Shown in pieces: positions 42,843 through 52,287 of a stretch of DNA of 64,000 bases (positions are counted from its first letter, which is position 1; the number at the start of each line of letters is the position of its first letter). The stretch lies in NCBI RefSeq assembly GCF_038806765.1, contig NZ_CP152389.1, forward strand, positions 3,596,001-3,660,000. The letters run 5' to 3'. The position numbers were made by a program, and so were the translations under genes. This stretch comes from Mucilaginibacter sp. CSA2-8R. GTDB taxonomy: Bacteria; Bacteroidota; Bacteroidia; Sphingobacteriales; Sphingobacteriaceae. The notes under the pieces are model-generated. The model did no database searches, had not been told where the DNA came from, and saw only the letters and a list, made by a program, of their open reading frames with translations.

Positions 42843-43853
42843 ATGTATAATCGCCGCAAATTTGTGAAGCTATCGGCTGCCGGTGCTTCGTTATCTGTTT
42901 TATCTAACAACCTGCTGGCTAATTCATTGCCAAAGCCATCAACTGCCGGCGGCTTTCCGATCGTTATTTCGACCTGGAACTTTGGCATTGCTGCCAATCA
43001 GGAAGCCTGGAAAACATTATCAGCCGGCGGAAGGGCATTAGATGCAGTTGAAGCCGGCGTTAAAATACCCGAAGCTGATATTACCAATCACACGGTAGGC
43101 CGCTCGGGTTACCCCGACCGCGACGGGCACGTTACCTTGGATGCCTGTATTATGGACGAAAATGGCAACTGCGGTGCGGTAGCCGCTATGGAATATATTG
43201 CTCATCCTATATCGGTAGCACGGTTGGTGATGGAAAAAACCCCTCATGTGATGCTGGTTGGCGAAGGCGCTACCCAGTTTGCTGTGGAGCAGGGCTTTAA
43301 AAAAGAAAAACTATTGCAGGCCGACTCTGAAAAAGCCTGGAAAGAATGGCTTAAGAAAGCTGAATATAAGCCTGTAATTAATATAGAAAACAGCAAGGGC
43401 TTGCCAGGCAACCAGTATAACCATGATACTATTGGCATGCTGGCCCTTGATGCTAAAGGCAATATATCGGGTGCTTGTACCACCAGTGGCATGGCGTTTA
43501 AAATGCATGGCCGCGTTGGCGACAGCCCAATTATAGGTGCAGGGTTGTACGTAGATAACGAAGTAGGCGGAGCCACCTCAACCGGTGTTGGCGAAGAAGT
43601 GATTCGTAACGTGGGCAGCTTTTTGGTGGTTGAATTGATGCGCCAGGGCCTTTCGCCGGAAGCGGCCTGTAAAGAGGCCGTACAACGCATTATTAAAAAG
43701 AAACCCGAAACAGCCAAGCAAATCCAGGTAGGCTTTTTGGCTATTAATAAAAAAGGTGAGTACGGTGCTTATGCTATACAAAAGGGATTTTCGTACGCAG
43801 TTTGTGATAAAAACAAACAAGACCTGCTGATTGACGGCAAGAGTTTTTATTAA
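42843..43853 (+). CDS. N4-(beta-N-acetylglucosaminyl)-L-asparaginase (glycosylasparaginase)
   Basis: A 336-residue Ntn-hydrolase precursor. The self-cleavage site HDTIGM is at 194-199, and T196 becomes the catalytic N-terminal residue of the beta chain. The YPDRDGHVTLDACIMDENGN segment and VGDSPIIGAGLYVDNEVGGA match the Flavobacterium enzyme, which cuts the GlcNAc-Asn link of N-glycoproteins. The N-terminus NRRKFVKLSAAGASLSVL looks like a Tat signal peptide, so export to the periplasm is expected. It lies about 50 bases after pyrC and precedes cutC. Confidence 0.92.
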   Translation: MYNRRKFVKLSAAGASLSVLSNNLLANSLPKPSTAGGFPIVISTWNFGIAANQEAWKTLSAGGRALDAVEAGVKIPEADITNHTVGRSGYPDRDGHVTLDACIMDENGNCGAVAAMEYIAHPISVARLVMEKTPHVMLVGEGATQFAVEQGFKKEKLLQADSEKAWKEWLKKAEYKPVINIENSKGLPGNQYNHDTIGMLALDAKGNISGACTTSGMAFKMHGRVGDSPIIGAGLYVDNEVGGATSTGVGEEVIRNVGSFLVVELMRQGLSPEAACKEAVQRIIKKKPETAKQIQVGFLAINKKGEYGAYAIQKGFSYAVCDKNKQDLLIDGKSFY

Positions 43854-43942
43854 CTACAACTCCGCATTTAACTTGCTGCTTCGCCAGAATATTTGCCACT
43901 TAAACTGATACGCTAACTAATCATCTTTCTATTTTACCCGCC

Positions 43943-44698
43943 ATGAAAATACAGCTCGAAGTTTGTGCAAATTCAGTACAGTCTGCTATTGCAGCGCAAA
44001 AAGGCGGTGCAAGCCGTATCGAACTTTGCGACAATTTACCCGAGGGCGGCACCACTCCCTCATATGGGCTGATCAAAATAGCACGCCGGGAGTTAAACAT
44101 CCCAATCCATGTGTTGCTGCGCCCGCGTGCAGGTGATTTTTTGTACACAGCGCATGAGTTTGATACCATAAAAGCCGACATCGAAGTTTGCAGCTTGCTT
44201 AAATGTGATGCCGTAGTGATTGGAATATTAAATGCTGATGGCACGGTAGACAAAGCCCGCTGCACTGAACTGGTTAAGCTGGCCAAAAAAGCGGGGTTAA
44301 AAACCACTTTTCATAGGGCATTTGATATGAGCAATGACCTGTTTCAGGCGCTTGAAGATGTGATTGAAATGGGCTTCGACTGCATTTTAACGTCTGGCGG
44401 CAAAACAACAGCCATGGAAGGCGCCAGCAAAATTGTACAGCTCATACAGCAGGCAGCCGGCCGTATAGAAATTATGCCGGGCAGCGGAGTAAACGAAAAC
44501 AACGTTGCAGATCTTATCCATTTTACCGGGGTAAACATCGTGCATTCATCAGCACGATTGCGCAAGCCAAGCGCCATGCAGTACTCTAACACCGCTATTA
44601 TGCTTAACTCCCTATCACCCGAAGACTCAATTGATGAAACTGATGAGGGGCGTGTCAGAACTATCATTGCCCGCGCCAATGAGCCTTATCGGGCTTAA
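43943..44698 (+). CDS. cutC: CutC family protein (copper homeostasis)
   Basis: A 251-residue TIM-barrel protein. The family hallmarks LEVCANSVQSAIAAQKGGAS, RIELCDNLPEGGTTPSYGLI and LRPRAGDFLYTAHEF are complete, as are FHRAFDM and LTSGGKTTAMEG. CutC was linked to copper tolerance but its biochemical role is unproven. Cytoplasmic, no signal peptide. The last four bases overlap the end of the convergent 945-residue protein gene. Confidence 0.92.
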   Translation: MKIQLEVCANSVQSAIAAQKGGASRIELCDNLPEGGTTPSYGLIKIARRELNIPIHVLLRPRAGDFLYTAHEFDTIKADIEVCSLLKCDAVVIGILNADGTVDKARCTELVKLAKKAGLKTTFHRAFDMSNDLFQALEDVIEMGFDCILTSGGKTTAMEGASKIVQLIQQAAGRIEIMPGSGVNENNVADLIHFTGVNIVHSSARLRKPSAMQYSNTAIMLNSLSPEDSIDETDEGRVRTIIARANEPYRA

Positions 44699-47532
44699 AG
44701 AACACTTAACGGCAGTATCAACGTAAAACGGTTACGACCGTTACCACCAAACACATCCTGATCAAGCAAGCGGGTGTATCTCAAACCAAAGGTAATAGCG
44801 CTTTGGTTAAACCACTGCGTATCAAAATACAACTCTGCTCCTGCCGACCTGAAATCAGCTTTAAAAGTAGTCCCATTTCGGTAAAAGTCGTTCCCGCGGG
44901 TATAGTCGTAAAACAGGTTTCCTCTTAAACGCAACAGGTAAACCAAGTTGCCAAATCCGGCATCAGGGTAAGCAATAGGGAAATGATAGTTTGCCCCCAC
45001 CTTATAGGTGCGGTAAAGGTTATCTGAGGTATACCCTCTCGAAAATGATAACTGGTTGGAGAAGATGGTGTAATTACGATCGCGCCGCTGATGAGCTACA
45101 TTAATTACCAGGCTATGCGTACCAACTAATCCGGGAAAATAAAATGTGCCCGAAGCTAATAACTGATGTGCGTTAAGGCTATTAATTGTGTTACGGTAGG
45201 TTAAGGTGATATTTTGTGCCAGTTGCGGGTAAATGAGCTGATAAGGCTTGGCAATTTGATTGGTGAATGTTACCGAATTATTTAAGTAAGTGTTGTTGGG
45301 TAAAGAGTTTTTAAAAGCCTCTTGTTTAACATCATTAATGCTATAATTTACACTGCTTGTAAAATTAAAACGGGTGTAATTACGTCCGCCAGCAAAAAGC
45401 AGTGGCACTTTCAACCCGGCTTGTAAACGTGTCTCGTTCCAGTTAACTTCTACAGGGTTACGGTTTTGGTCAAACCCGTAATCGCGCCGGTCTAAGGTAT
45501 AATTTACGTTGGTAAACAGGTAAGGGAACAAAGCCCCGTAAGTGGTGGTAAAACCAAACTGCTTGTAACCTTCATTACGGTTATAAGTGAATGATAATTC
45601 GCTTTCAACGGTGTTTAAAATGTTCTGTCCCAATAACGAAAATGAATACTCCGGGTCATCAATATTAGGAATGAGGCTGTGAAAGTTAAAAGGCCTCGTA
45701 AGTTTCGGATACTTGCGGGCAGGTTGGTTTAATGGCTGGATGCCTGCTAACACATTGGCAGCAGAATCCTGCCGGAGCGATTGGATTTTAAAATCAGATA
45801 ATGACTGAGGGGCACTCACAGGCTGATAGTTGAGTGTACTTTTATCCGCCTCGTGCATGCGATACCCAAATGCGCTAAAACTCACCCAACTAATTTTATT
45901 GCTACCAACGGCGGGCTGATAGCCACCAATAAGACGCCGCAACGAGTCGTTATCGAGCTGAAATACTTGTTTATTGGGCACGCTTACTGCAAACAGCCGG
46001 TCCATGTTGCCCGCAGTTGCCGTAAAGTAAACCGTATTTTTTTGTACCACCGGGAAAGCCTTGGGCGACATATCCTCAGCAGTGAGCGGTGTAATTTTGC
46101 CCGTAGCAATATCAATTAGCGATACCGACATCCGCCCGTCAAACCGGCGCACGGCTGCTACAATCTGCTCATTGTTATAAAATTTAGGATAAGTATAATA
46201 CACATTGCCCGGATTTGGCACCTCTGCAACCAGCTTACCAGTGGCAGCATCTAAAATATGTAAACTGTACTTTCCGGATGGCGGCACGTTTACGGTGACT
46301 ATGCGGCTGTTATCCTGATTAAAAGCCGGTGCAAAGTACTTGGTTTTATGGGTTATTGTGCGCTGATAACCGGTAGCTACATCAATAATTTTAAGTTCAT
46401 TGTATTCGCGGTACCCCCAGCGTACATCTGGTCGCCGTACCGAGTAAATAATCTGGTTGTTATTGTATGTAAAATAACCGTCAACCGTAAAATCACTCAA
46501 GCGGATGCGTTTTTCAATATTCCCGGTCTTAATAACGAAGGCAGCACGCTCTTTATAGGATGACTTGCGATAAATGATACTATTCACACCTGCGTAAACC
46601 GGAAATTCCTGGTTGCCGATGAAGTGCTGGTTTTTGGGGTATTGCCTTGCTCCTTCTTCCAGCTCGGGCGTTAGCAATTGTTTTTTAAAGTTCCCCAGGG
46701 CAGCGTTGCGAAATTGAGTGTAATTAACACCGGTATTTTTTTTAACCGCATGCTGGAACGGATAGGTAAATGCCCTGTACGCGGCGGCATCGTGGTTCAC
46801 GTTTTTCCAAAGTTGGCTGCCGTAGGTTTCGCGGCCATAAGCAATCATCATGTAGCCTAAAGGATACCAATCGGGCACAAAATCGCGATACGATCCATTG
46901 CGCAGCTTCATCCAGCTATAGTTTTTGCCGGTCGCCCATAAGCTGCGGTAACCGTTAAAAAAATAAGGTAAACGCCCACGCCCCTGGCTGGTTAAATGCG
47001 TTTCGTTGTAAACGGCATCGCCTTCGGCAAACCAGTTGGGTACGGCCAAAGCATAACCCAGGGCCTGCCCTGCCTCGCCAAAAAGTGTCCTCAAAAACCG
47101 CGTTAAACCTACATCTGAGTTATTATATTGCTGTACATGCCTAAACTCGTGTATGGCCAGTTGTTCGGCAATATTGATGCTGCCTAACGAAAAGCTATTT
47201 TGAGCAGGTACCGCATAAAATTCGCTCCTGAAAGGCGCTAACCCTACATAACCATTCGTGGTGATTAACTGATTTTGTAATACAATGTTAACTTGCCGTT
47301 GCTTAAAGCCAATAGTGGGTTTGGTTAAGTCATTAATTCGCTGCACCACCCCGGCTACCCGCTGCCCAACCGAGTCCAACCCAACCGGGAAAATAACACG
47401 AGCCGCAGGGGTATTAATCTGCTGCCATTTAACCGAGGGCGGGTTGCCGCCAAATTCCTGAGCACTCGCGCCGTACACGCCTAAACACAAAAGACTGCAC
47501 AGGAGAATACGGCTAAATATGGGCTTACACAT
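44695..47532 (-). CDS. Giant secreted HExxH peptidase-like / beta-propeller / outer membrane beta-barrel protein
   Basis: A 945-residue protein with a signal peptide (residues 1-25, MCKPIFSRILLCSLLCLG then VYGASAQ). Residues 30-330 hold a gluzincin-like site: HEFRH at 128-132 and E170 in PNWFAEGDAV, 38 residues after the second histidine. Residues about 330-610 contain repeated propeller-type strands (YFAPAFNQDNSRIVTVNVPP, LHILDAATGKLVAEV, VSLIDIATGKITPL). The last 300 residues show alternating amphipathic strands (NYTLDRRDYGFDQN, FRSAGAELYFDTQW) ending RFTLILPLSVL, an outer membrane barrel. I do not know a named family with a defined role. The start at 47532 was chosen for the signal peptide. 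Confidence 0.7.
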   Translation of the reverse strand: MCKPIFSRILLCSLLCLGVYGASAQEFGGNPPSVKWQQINTPAARVIFPVGLDSVGQRVAGVVQRINDLTKPTIGFKQRQVNIVLQNQLITTNGYVGLAPFRSEFYAVPAQNSFSLGSINIAEQLAIHEFRHVQQYNNSDVGLTRFLRTLFGEAGQALGYALAVPNWFAEGDAVYNETHLTSQGRGRLPYFFNGYRSLWATGKNYSWMKLRNGSYRDFVPDWYPLGYMMIAYGRETYGSQLWKNVNHDAAAYRAFTYPFQHAVKKNTGVNYTQFRNAALGNFKKQLLTPELEEGARQYPKNQHFIGNQEFPVYAGVNSIIYRKSSYKERAAFVIKTGNIEKRIRLSDFTVDGYFTYNNNQIIYSVRRPDVRWGYREYNELKIIDVATGYQRTITHKTKYFAPAFNQDNSRIVTVNVPPSGKYSLHILDAATGKLVAEVPNPGNVYYTYPKFYNNEQIVAAVRRFDGRMSVSLIDIATGKITPLTAEDMSPKAFPVVQKNTVYFTATAGNMDRLFAVSVPNKQVFQLDNDSLRRLIGGYQPAVGSNKISWVSFSAFGYRMHEADKSTLNYQPVSAPQSLSDFKIQSLRQDSAANVLAGIQPLNQPARKYPKLTRPFNFHSLIPNIDDPEYSFSLLGQNILNTVESELSFTYNRNEGYKQFGFTTTYGALFPYLFTNVNYTLDRRDYGFDQNRNPVEVNWNETRLQAGLKVPLLFAGGRNYTRFNFTSSVNYSINDVKQEAFKNSLPNNTYLNNSVTFTNQIAKPYQLIYPQLAQNITLTYRNTINSLNAHQLLASGTFYFPGLVGTHSLVINVAHQRRDRNYTIFSNQLSFSRGYTSDNLYRTYKVGANYHFPIAYPDAGFGNLVYLLRLRGNLFYDYTRGNDFYRNGTTFKADFRSAGAELYFDTQWFNQSAITFGLRYTRLLDQDVFGGNGRNRFTLILPLSVL

Positions 47533-47644
47533 CGGTGTGAATTTATACAGAAAAGCTGATTTTAGCAACGCTTCTTCAATTCACATAAGCATGACAGGCA
47601 TTAAGTGAAAACTCGCTACCTTTACCGCCTGTTAAGTAACAATT

Positions 47645-49504
47645 ATGGCTAAAGTTTCCATCAACCTGGCAACAGGTTCGCTGCAAAAAGAAGAAGTTAT
47701 TGTAGGGATTGACTTAGGTACCACCAACTCATTGGTGGCATTCATCAACCCCGACAAAAACCCGCAGGTAATTAACGATACCGGTAAAGGCGTATTGGTG
47801 CCATCGGTAGTGCATTTTGATACCACTGGTGGTATCACCGTAGGAAACGAAGCCAAAAACTATCTGATTACCGACCCGCAAAACACTATTTTTTCGGTGA
47901 AGCGACTGCTGGGCCGCTCTTACCATGATATTGAGGGTTACCAAGATTTTTTCTCATACAAAGTAATTGACGACAATAGCGAAAGTTTGGTTAAAGTAAA
48001 GGTGGGTGGCCGTTTTTACACCCCCATCGAACTTTCTGGACTGATATTGAAAGAATTGAAGGAACGTGCCGAGCACGCGCTTAAAACCCCGGTAAACCGT
48101 GCTGTGATCACAGTTCCGGCGTATTTTAACGACTCGCAGCGTCAGGCCACACGTGATGCTGGCAAACTGGCCGGGCTGGATGTGTTACGCATTGTGAACG
48201 AACCTACCGCCGCCAGTTTGGCTTACGGTATAGGTTTGAGCCCGGAAGAAAGCAAGACCATTGCAGTGTACGATTTAGGCGGAGGCACTTTTGATGTATC
48301 TATTTTACAGATACAGAAAGGCATATTTGAGGTGTTGTCTACCAATGGCGATACGTTTTTAGGTGGTGATGATTTTGACCGCGCCATATTGGAATACTGG
48401 ATAGAAAAAAACCAGTTAAACAGAACCGAGCTGGCCGAACACCGCGAGCTGATTCAGCAGTTAAGGCTTAAAGCCGAAGAGGCCAAAAAAGCCTTTGCCC
48501 ATCAAAGCCTTTTTAATGAAAAGATTGGCGACATCTGGTGTACTATTGACCGTAATACCTTCCATGAACTGATTTTGCCTAAAGTTGAACAAACTATTAC
48601 AGCTTGTAGCAATGCCTTAAAAGATGCAGGCTTAACCACGCAAGATATCAACGAGGTAATTATGGTTGGCGGATCTACCCGTACAGATTTAGTTAAAAAC
48701 AAGGTAGCCGAGTTTTTTGGCCGACCAGTACATGATGAGGTGAACCCTGACGAGGTAGTAGCTTTAGGTGCCGCCATTCAGGCTGATATTTTAGCAGGTA
48801 ACCGCAAAGATATTTTGTTATTAGATGTAACGCCCCTATCATTAGGCATCGAAACTATGGGCGGTTTAATGGATGTAATTATTCCGCGTAACTCTAAAGT
48901 GCCCACTAAAGCCGGACGGCAATACACTACCTCAATTGACGGGCAGGTAAATATGAAGATTTCGGTATTTCAGGGCGAACGCGATTTGGTGAAAGAGAAC
49001 CGTAAACTGGCCGAGTTTGATTTAAAAGGTATACCAGCCATGCCTGCCGGTTTCCCTAAAGTGGATATTAACTTTTTGCTGAATGCCGATGGCATTTTAA
49101 AAGTGCAGGCTATAGAACTGCGCTCGGGCACTAAGCAGGAAGTGGAGGTTACACCGGCCTATGGCATTACCGACGACCAGGTTGAGCAGATGCTGATGGA
49201 CAGCATTACCAATGCTAAAGACGACGTAAACCAACGCATGATTATTGAGGCCCGTACCGAGGGTGAACAGATGGTATATACTGCCGAGCGTTTTGTACAA
49301 AAGCACGGCGAGCTGCTAACGATTGCCGAAGTAGCGGAAACGCACCAATATGTACAGGCTCTGAAAGAAGTACTGACCAGCAACGATAAGGATTTGATCT
49401 TAAAAAAAGTGGACGAGCTAAATAACCTTACGCGTCCTTTTGCCGAACGGGTAATGGACCAAGCCATCAGCACGGCGATGACCGGTAAAAAAATTGACGA
49501 GTAA
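47645..49504 (+). CDS. hscA: Hsp70 family chaperone HscA (Fe-S cluster assembly)
   Basis: A 619-residue Hsp70. [14 protein letters not shown] appears in the slightly shifted HscA form ([15 protein letters not shown] at about residue 20), preceded by an N-terminal extension typical of HscA and absent from Dna[15 protein letters not shown] and [10 protein letters not shown] are present, and the substrate domain carries [16 protein letters not shown]. The lid is short and lacks the EEVD-like or long acidic tail of DnaK. HscA with HscB delivers clusters from the scaffold IscU. It stands alone here; iscX and fdx lie 27 kb away. Confidence 0.87.
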   Translation: MAKVSINLATGSLQKEEVIVGIDLGTTNSLVAFINPDKNPQVINDTGKGVLVPSVVHFDTTGGITVGNEAKNYLITDPQNTIFSVKRLLGRSYHDIEGYQDFFSYKVIDDNSESLVKVKVGGRFYTPIELSGLILKELKERAEHALKTPVNRAVITVPAYFNDSQRQATRDAGKLAGLDVLRIVNEPTAASLAYGIGLSPEESKTIAVYDLGGGTFDVSILQIQKGIFEVLSTNGDTFLGGDDFDRAILEYWIEKNQLNRTELAEHRELIQQLRLKAEEAKKAFAHQSLFNEKIGDIWCTIDRNTFHELILPKVEQTITACSNALKDAGLTTQDINEVIMVGGSTRTDLVKNKVAEFFGRPVHDEVNPDEVVALGAAIQADILAGNRKDILLLDVTPLSLGIETMGGLMDVIIPRNSKVPTKAGRQYTTSIDGQVNMKISVFQGERDLVKENRKLAEFDLKGIPAMPAGFPKVDINFLLNADGILKVQAIELRSGTKQEVEVTPAYGITDDQVEQMLMDSITNAKDDVNQRMIIEARTEGEQMVYTAERFVQKHGELLTIAEVAETHQYVQALKEVLTSNDKDLILKKVDELNNLTRPFAERVMDQAISTAMTGKKIDE

Positions 49505-49540
49505 CTCGTTAAATGTAACTCTTAGAAAAAACACGTTATA

Positions 49541-49599
49541 AAAATAACATAAAACAAACAGGGCCTCGAAATGAGGCCCTGTTTGTTTTATGTTATTTT
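49541..49599. terminator. 59-base perfect inverted repeat, bidirectional terminator
   Basis: Arms of 27 bp (49541-49567 and 49573-49599) pair without mismatch around a five-base loop GAAAT. The GC core GGGCCTC lies next to the loop and A/T tails follow, so it can act on both convergent genes. The right arm includes the stop codon and last codon of the 97-residue gene. Confidence 0.9.
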
Positions 49600-49886
49600 A
49601 GTTTTTCAATTTCTTCCTGCTCTTTTAAAGCCTGGATATTGTTGGTATCGCTAAACTGATCGGTTTGGCTTGCAAAATCCTCTAAAATGGCAGCAATGGT
49701 GTCCAGGTTATCGGCTACACGCTGGTGCATTTCGGGCAAGTCTTTTTCTAAACGCTTGTTGCTCAGGTCGATATTATCCACTTCTATCTTGCCTATTTTC
49801 TGAATAATTGCCTGCTGACTATTCTTTAAATCTTCGAGCTCATGAACAATTTTTTCCATGAGTTCAAACTTTCTTATCTTATCCAT
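49593..49886 (-). CDS. Small coiled-coil protein, unknown function
   Basis: A 97-residue, highly charged, helical protein (MDKIRKFELMEKIVHELEDL at the start, LKEQEEIEKLK at the end). A heptad pattern suggests a coiled coil through most of it. No signal peptide, cysteine or membrane segment. No family recognised. The last two codons lie in the right arm of the large inverted repeat. It is convergent with hscA, and no link to Fe-S assembly is visible in the sequence. Confidence 0.55.
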   Translation of the reverse strand: MDKIRKFELMEKIVHELEDLKNSQQAIIQKIGKIEVDNIDLSNKRLEKDLPEMHQRVADNLDTIAAILEDFASQTDQFSDTNNIQALKEQEEIEKLK

Positions 49887-49987
49887 ATCGTTTCCGTTTC
49901 AAGTTAGTACATCAATAGAAACAAAAGTTTCATAAAAAGTTTGATTTAAGTTTCATAACTAATAAATTAGTTTAAATTATCTGACCT

Positions 49988-51145
49988 ATGAAACCAATCT
50001 GCAATCAACTGCTTACCTGCCTTGTTTTACTTATTACTGTTGTTGGTACCGCTCATGCGCAAAAAGTAAATGACGCTACCCTGCTCGACTACTATCAAGG
50101 CCAACGTTACCTGGAAGCGGTTAACTACTTAAAAAGCATTTACCAGGAACCTGTCAATGACCCAAATGCTCTTCGCAACCTGGCTTATGCGTCACAAATG
50201 GCCAGTAAATTGGCAGATGCAGAAAATTACTATCAGAGGCTTTATAATTTGGACAGCACTAAGATGAATGTATTAACCAGTTTAGCAGGCATTAATTTAC
50301 GCAGGGGTAATTTAGATAAGGCCGGCAAATACTACAAAAAATTAATTGCTGCAGACTCCACAAATTATATTGTCATCAAACAACTGGCAGATATTAGCGA
50401 CCGCAAGTCAGATACTGCGAATTACGTAAAGTATATGGTGATGGCCAACAAAATTAACCCCGAAGATGCAGATGTGGCAGGTTTACTTAGTAACTGGTAT
50501 GTGAACACCAAGCGTACCGTACTTGCCGAAAAAGTACTGAATAAAGCCATAACGGCCGACCCCGAAAATGTGGTGCTGATGCAAAGCCTTATCAAATTAT
50601 TACATGCTCAGGAAAAGTGGGGAGAAACTATTAAAACCGGCGTTCAACTGCTGCAAAAAGGTGATGGTTCTTTTCAAACTGCTATTAAATTAGCACAAGC
50701 GTATTATCGCCTTAAAAATTACACCTGCTGCCTGGAAACACTTGCCGGCATGGAGCAAATACAACAAAACGAAACCTCTTACTATTATATGGCTTTAAGC
50801 TATAAAGCGTTAAAAAAGTATAACAAAGCCATCGAAAACTTTGAAATGGCCATTAACGACGGCATATCACAGGCTATACCAACCTACTACGGCGAGATGG
50901 CGGGCAGCTACCAGGAGACGAAACGCTTTAAAAAAGCAGTACAGAATTACGAGCGCGGACTGACGTTTAACGAGCGCCCGTTGTTACTATACTCATTGGC
51001 TACATTATACGATACCGAACTTAAAAACAAGGCAAAAGCAGTAAAATACTACAAAAAATATTTAAGCACCAATCCTCCTGCCCTTCAGCAGGTATATGTG
51101 GATTATACCAAAAGCCGCATCACAGCATTGGGTAGCCAGCTTTAA
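49988..51145 (+). CDS. Secreted TPR-repeat protein
   Basis: A 385-residue protein. The signal peptide (MKPICNQLLTCLVLLITVVG then TAHAQ) is followed by a run of about nine tetratricopeptide repeats; clear examples are ALRNLAYASQMASKLADAEN, LAGINLRRGNLDKAGKYYK and YYYMALSYKALKKYNKAIEN. Periplasmic TPR proteins act as scaffolds for envelope complexes; no partner is suggested by the neighbours. The last four bases overlap the end of the convergent riboflavin synthase gene. Confidence 0.85.
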   Translation: MKPICNQLLTCLVLLITVVGTAHAQKVNDATLLDYYQGQRYLEAVNYLKSIYQEPVNDPNALRNLAYASQMASKLADAENYYQRLYNLDSTKMNVLTSLAGINLRRGNLDKAGKYYKKLIAADSTNYIVIKQLADISDRKSDTANYVKYMVMANKINPEDADVAGLLSNWYVNTKRTVLAEKVLNKAITADPENVVLMQSLIKLLHAQEKWGETIKTGVQLLQKGDGSFQTAIKLAQAYYRLKNYTCCLETLAGMEQIQQNETSYYYMALSYKALKKYNKAIENFEMAINDGISQAIPTYYGEMAGSYQETKRFKKAVQNYERGLTFNERPLLLYSLATLYDTELKNKAKAVKYYKKYLSTNPPALQQVYVDYTKSRITALGSQL

Positions 51146-51726
51146 CGTTGCAGCAAACGGGCTACGTATTTACCAATAATATCAAACTCAAGGTTTACTA
51201 CCGTACCCGCACGCACCTGCTGCAAGTTAGTATGCTCATAAGTGTAAGGGATAATGGCAACCGAAAAGCTGTTTGCCTGCGAGTTAACTACAGTTAAACT
51301 AATGCCGTTAATGCAAACAGATCCTTTTTCTACAGTAACGTTACCCCGGGCCGAGTCATACTCAAAGGTATACTCCCAGCTGCCGTCAAGTTCTGTGTAA
51401 GCTGTGCAAACAGCGGTTTGGTCTACGTGGCCTTGTACAATGTGCCCGTCTAAACGGCCGTTCATTTGCATACAGCGCTCCAGGTTAATAAGGTCGCCGG
51501 TATTTAGCTGGCCTATATTGGTTTTATTGAGCGTTTCTTCAATTGCTGTAACTGTGTGTACGCCATCCTGCAAGGCTACTACGGTAAGGCAAACGCCGTT
51601 GTGTGCAACCGATTGGTCAATTTTAAGTTCAGATGATATAGCTGAGGCTACAGTGATATGCAGATTTCCGCCTTCGCGCCTTAAATCGGAAACGCGGCCA
51701 AGAGTTTCAATAATTCCGGTAAACAT
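51142..51726 (-). CDS. ribE: Riboflavin synthase, alpha subunit
   Basis: A 194-residue protein with the two-fold lumazine-binding repeat. The N-terminus MFTGIIETLGRV is diagnostic, followed by AHNGVCLTVVAL in repeat one and CINGISLTVVNS in repeat two, and GHIVQGHVD between. It makes riboflavin from two 6,7-dimethyl-8-ribityllumazine molecules. No other rib gene lies nearby. It shares four bases with the convergent TPR gene and diverges from the Nudix gene. Confidence 0.95.
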   Translation of the reverse strand: MFTGIIETLGRVSDLRREGGNLHITVASAISSELKIDQSVAHNGVCLTVVALQDGVHTVTAIEETLNKTNIGQLNTGDLINLERCMQMNGRLDGHIVQGHVDQTAVCTAYTELDGSWEYTFEYDSARGNVTVEKGSVCINGISLTVVNSQANSFSVAIIPYTYEHTNLQQVRAGTVVNLEFDIIGKYVARLLQR

Positions 51727-51755
51727 AGAATGAGTGTTCTAACTTGCTTTGTGCT

Positions 51756-51763
51756 TAAGTTTG
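51756..51763 (+). promoter_or_regulatory. TAnnTTTG box upstream of the Nudix gene
   Basis: TAAGTTTG, exact match, 52 bases before the Nudix start at 51816. Confidence 0.4.
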
Positions 51764-51815
51764 CAATGGCAAAGCTAAGTATTATCTTGTCGCACTATAT
51801 CACTCCAATATCATT

Positions 51816-52283
51816 ATGCCTCGTCAAAGTGCCGGATTATTATTATACCGATACCACCAAAAAGAACTGCAATTCTTTCTGGTTCATCCCGGAGGGCCTT
51901 ATTTTGTTAATAAAAACGAAGGCACCTGGAGTATACCCAAAGGAGAATTTACGGAGGACGAAAAAGCCTTGTCTGCAGCTCAACGTGAGTTTGAGGAAGA
52001 AACCGGTCAAAAAGTTAGCGGCCCCTATACTCCCTTGCAAACTATTAAACAGAAAGGCGGCAAATTAGTACATGCCTGGGCGGTTGAAGGCAACATTGAT
52101 GCTGATGCAATAGTAAGCAATACCTTTAAAATGGAGTATCCCTATAAATCGGGCAAATGGATCACCGTTCCGGAAGTGGATGCAGGGCGCTGGTTTAATA
52201 CAGATGAAGCCTCAATGATGATTAACCAGGCACAAAAAGCACTGATAGAGGAACTTAGTAACAAGCTCCTCTATCAGGGTTAA
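51816..52283 (+). CDS. Nudix hydrolase
   Basis: A 155-residue protein. The Nudix box is complete: GEFTEDEKALSAAQREFEEE followed by TG, matching G-x5-E-x7-R-E-x-x-E-E-x-G. The phrases AGLLLYRY, LVHPGGPYF and WSIPKGEF resemble the diadenosine polyphosphate / NTP hydrolase-like group sometimes linked to MutT. The substrate is not fixed by sequence. It converges on the di-heme cytochrome gene, with four bases between stops. Confidence 0.9.
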   Translation: MPRQSAGLLLYRYHQKELQFFLVHPGGPYFVNKNEGTWSIPKGEFTEDEKALSAAQREFEEETGQKVSGPYTPLQTIKQKGGKLVHAWAVEGNIDADAIVSNTFKMEYPYKSGKWITVPEVDAGRWFNTDEASMMINQAQKALIEELSNKLLYQG

Positions 52284-52287
52284 TAAA

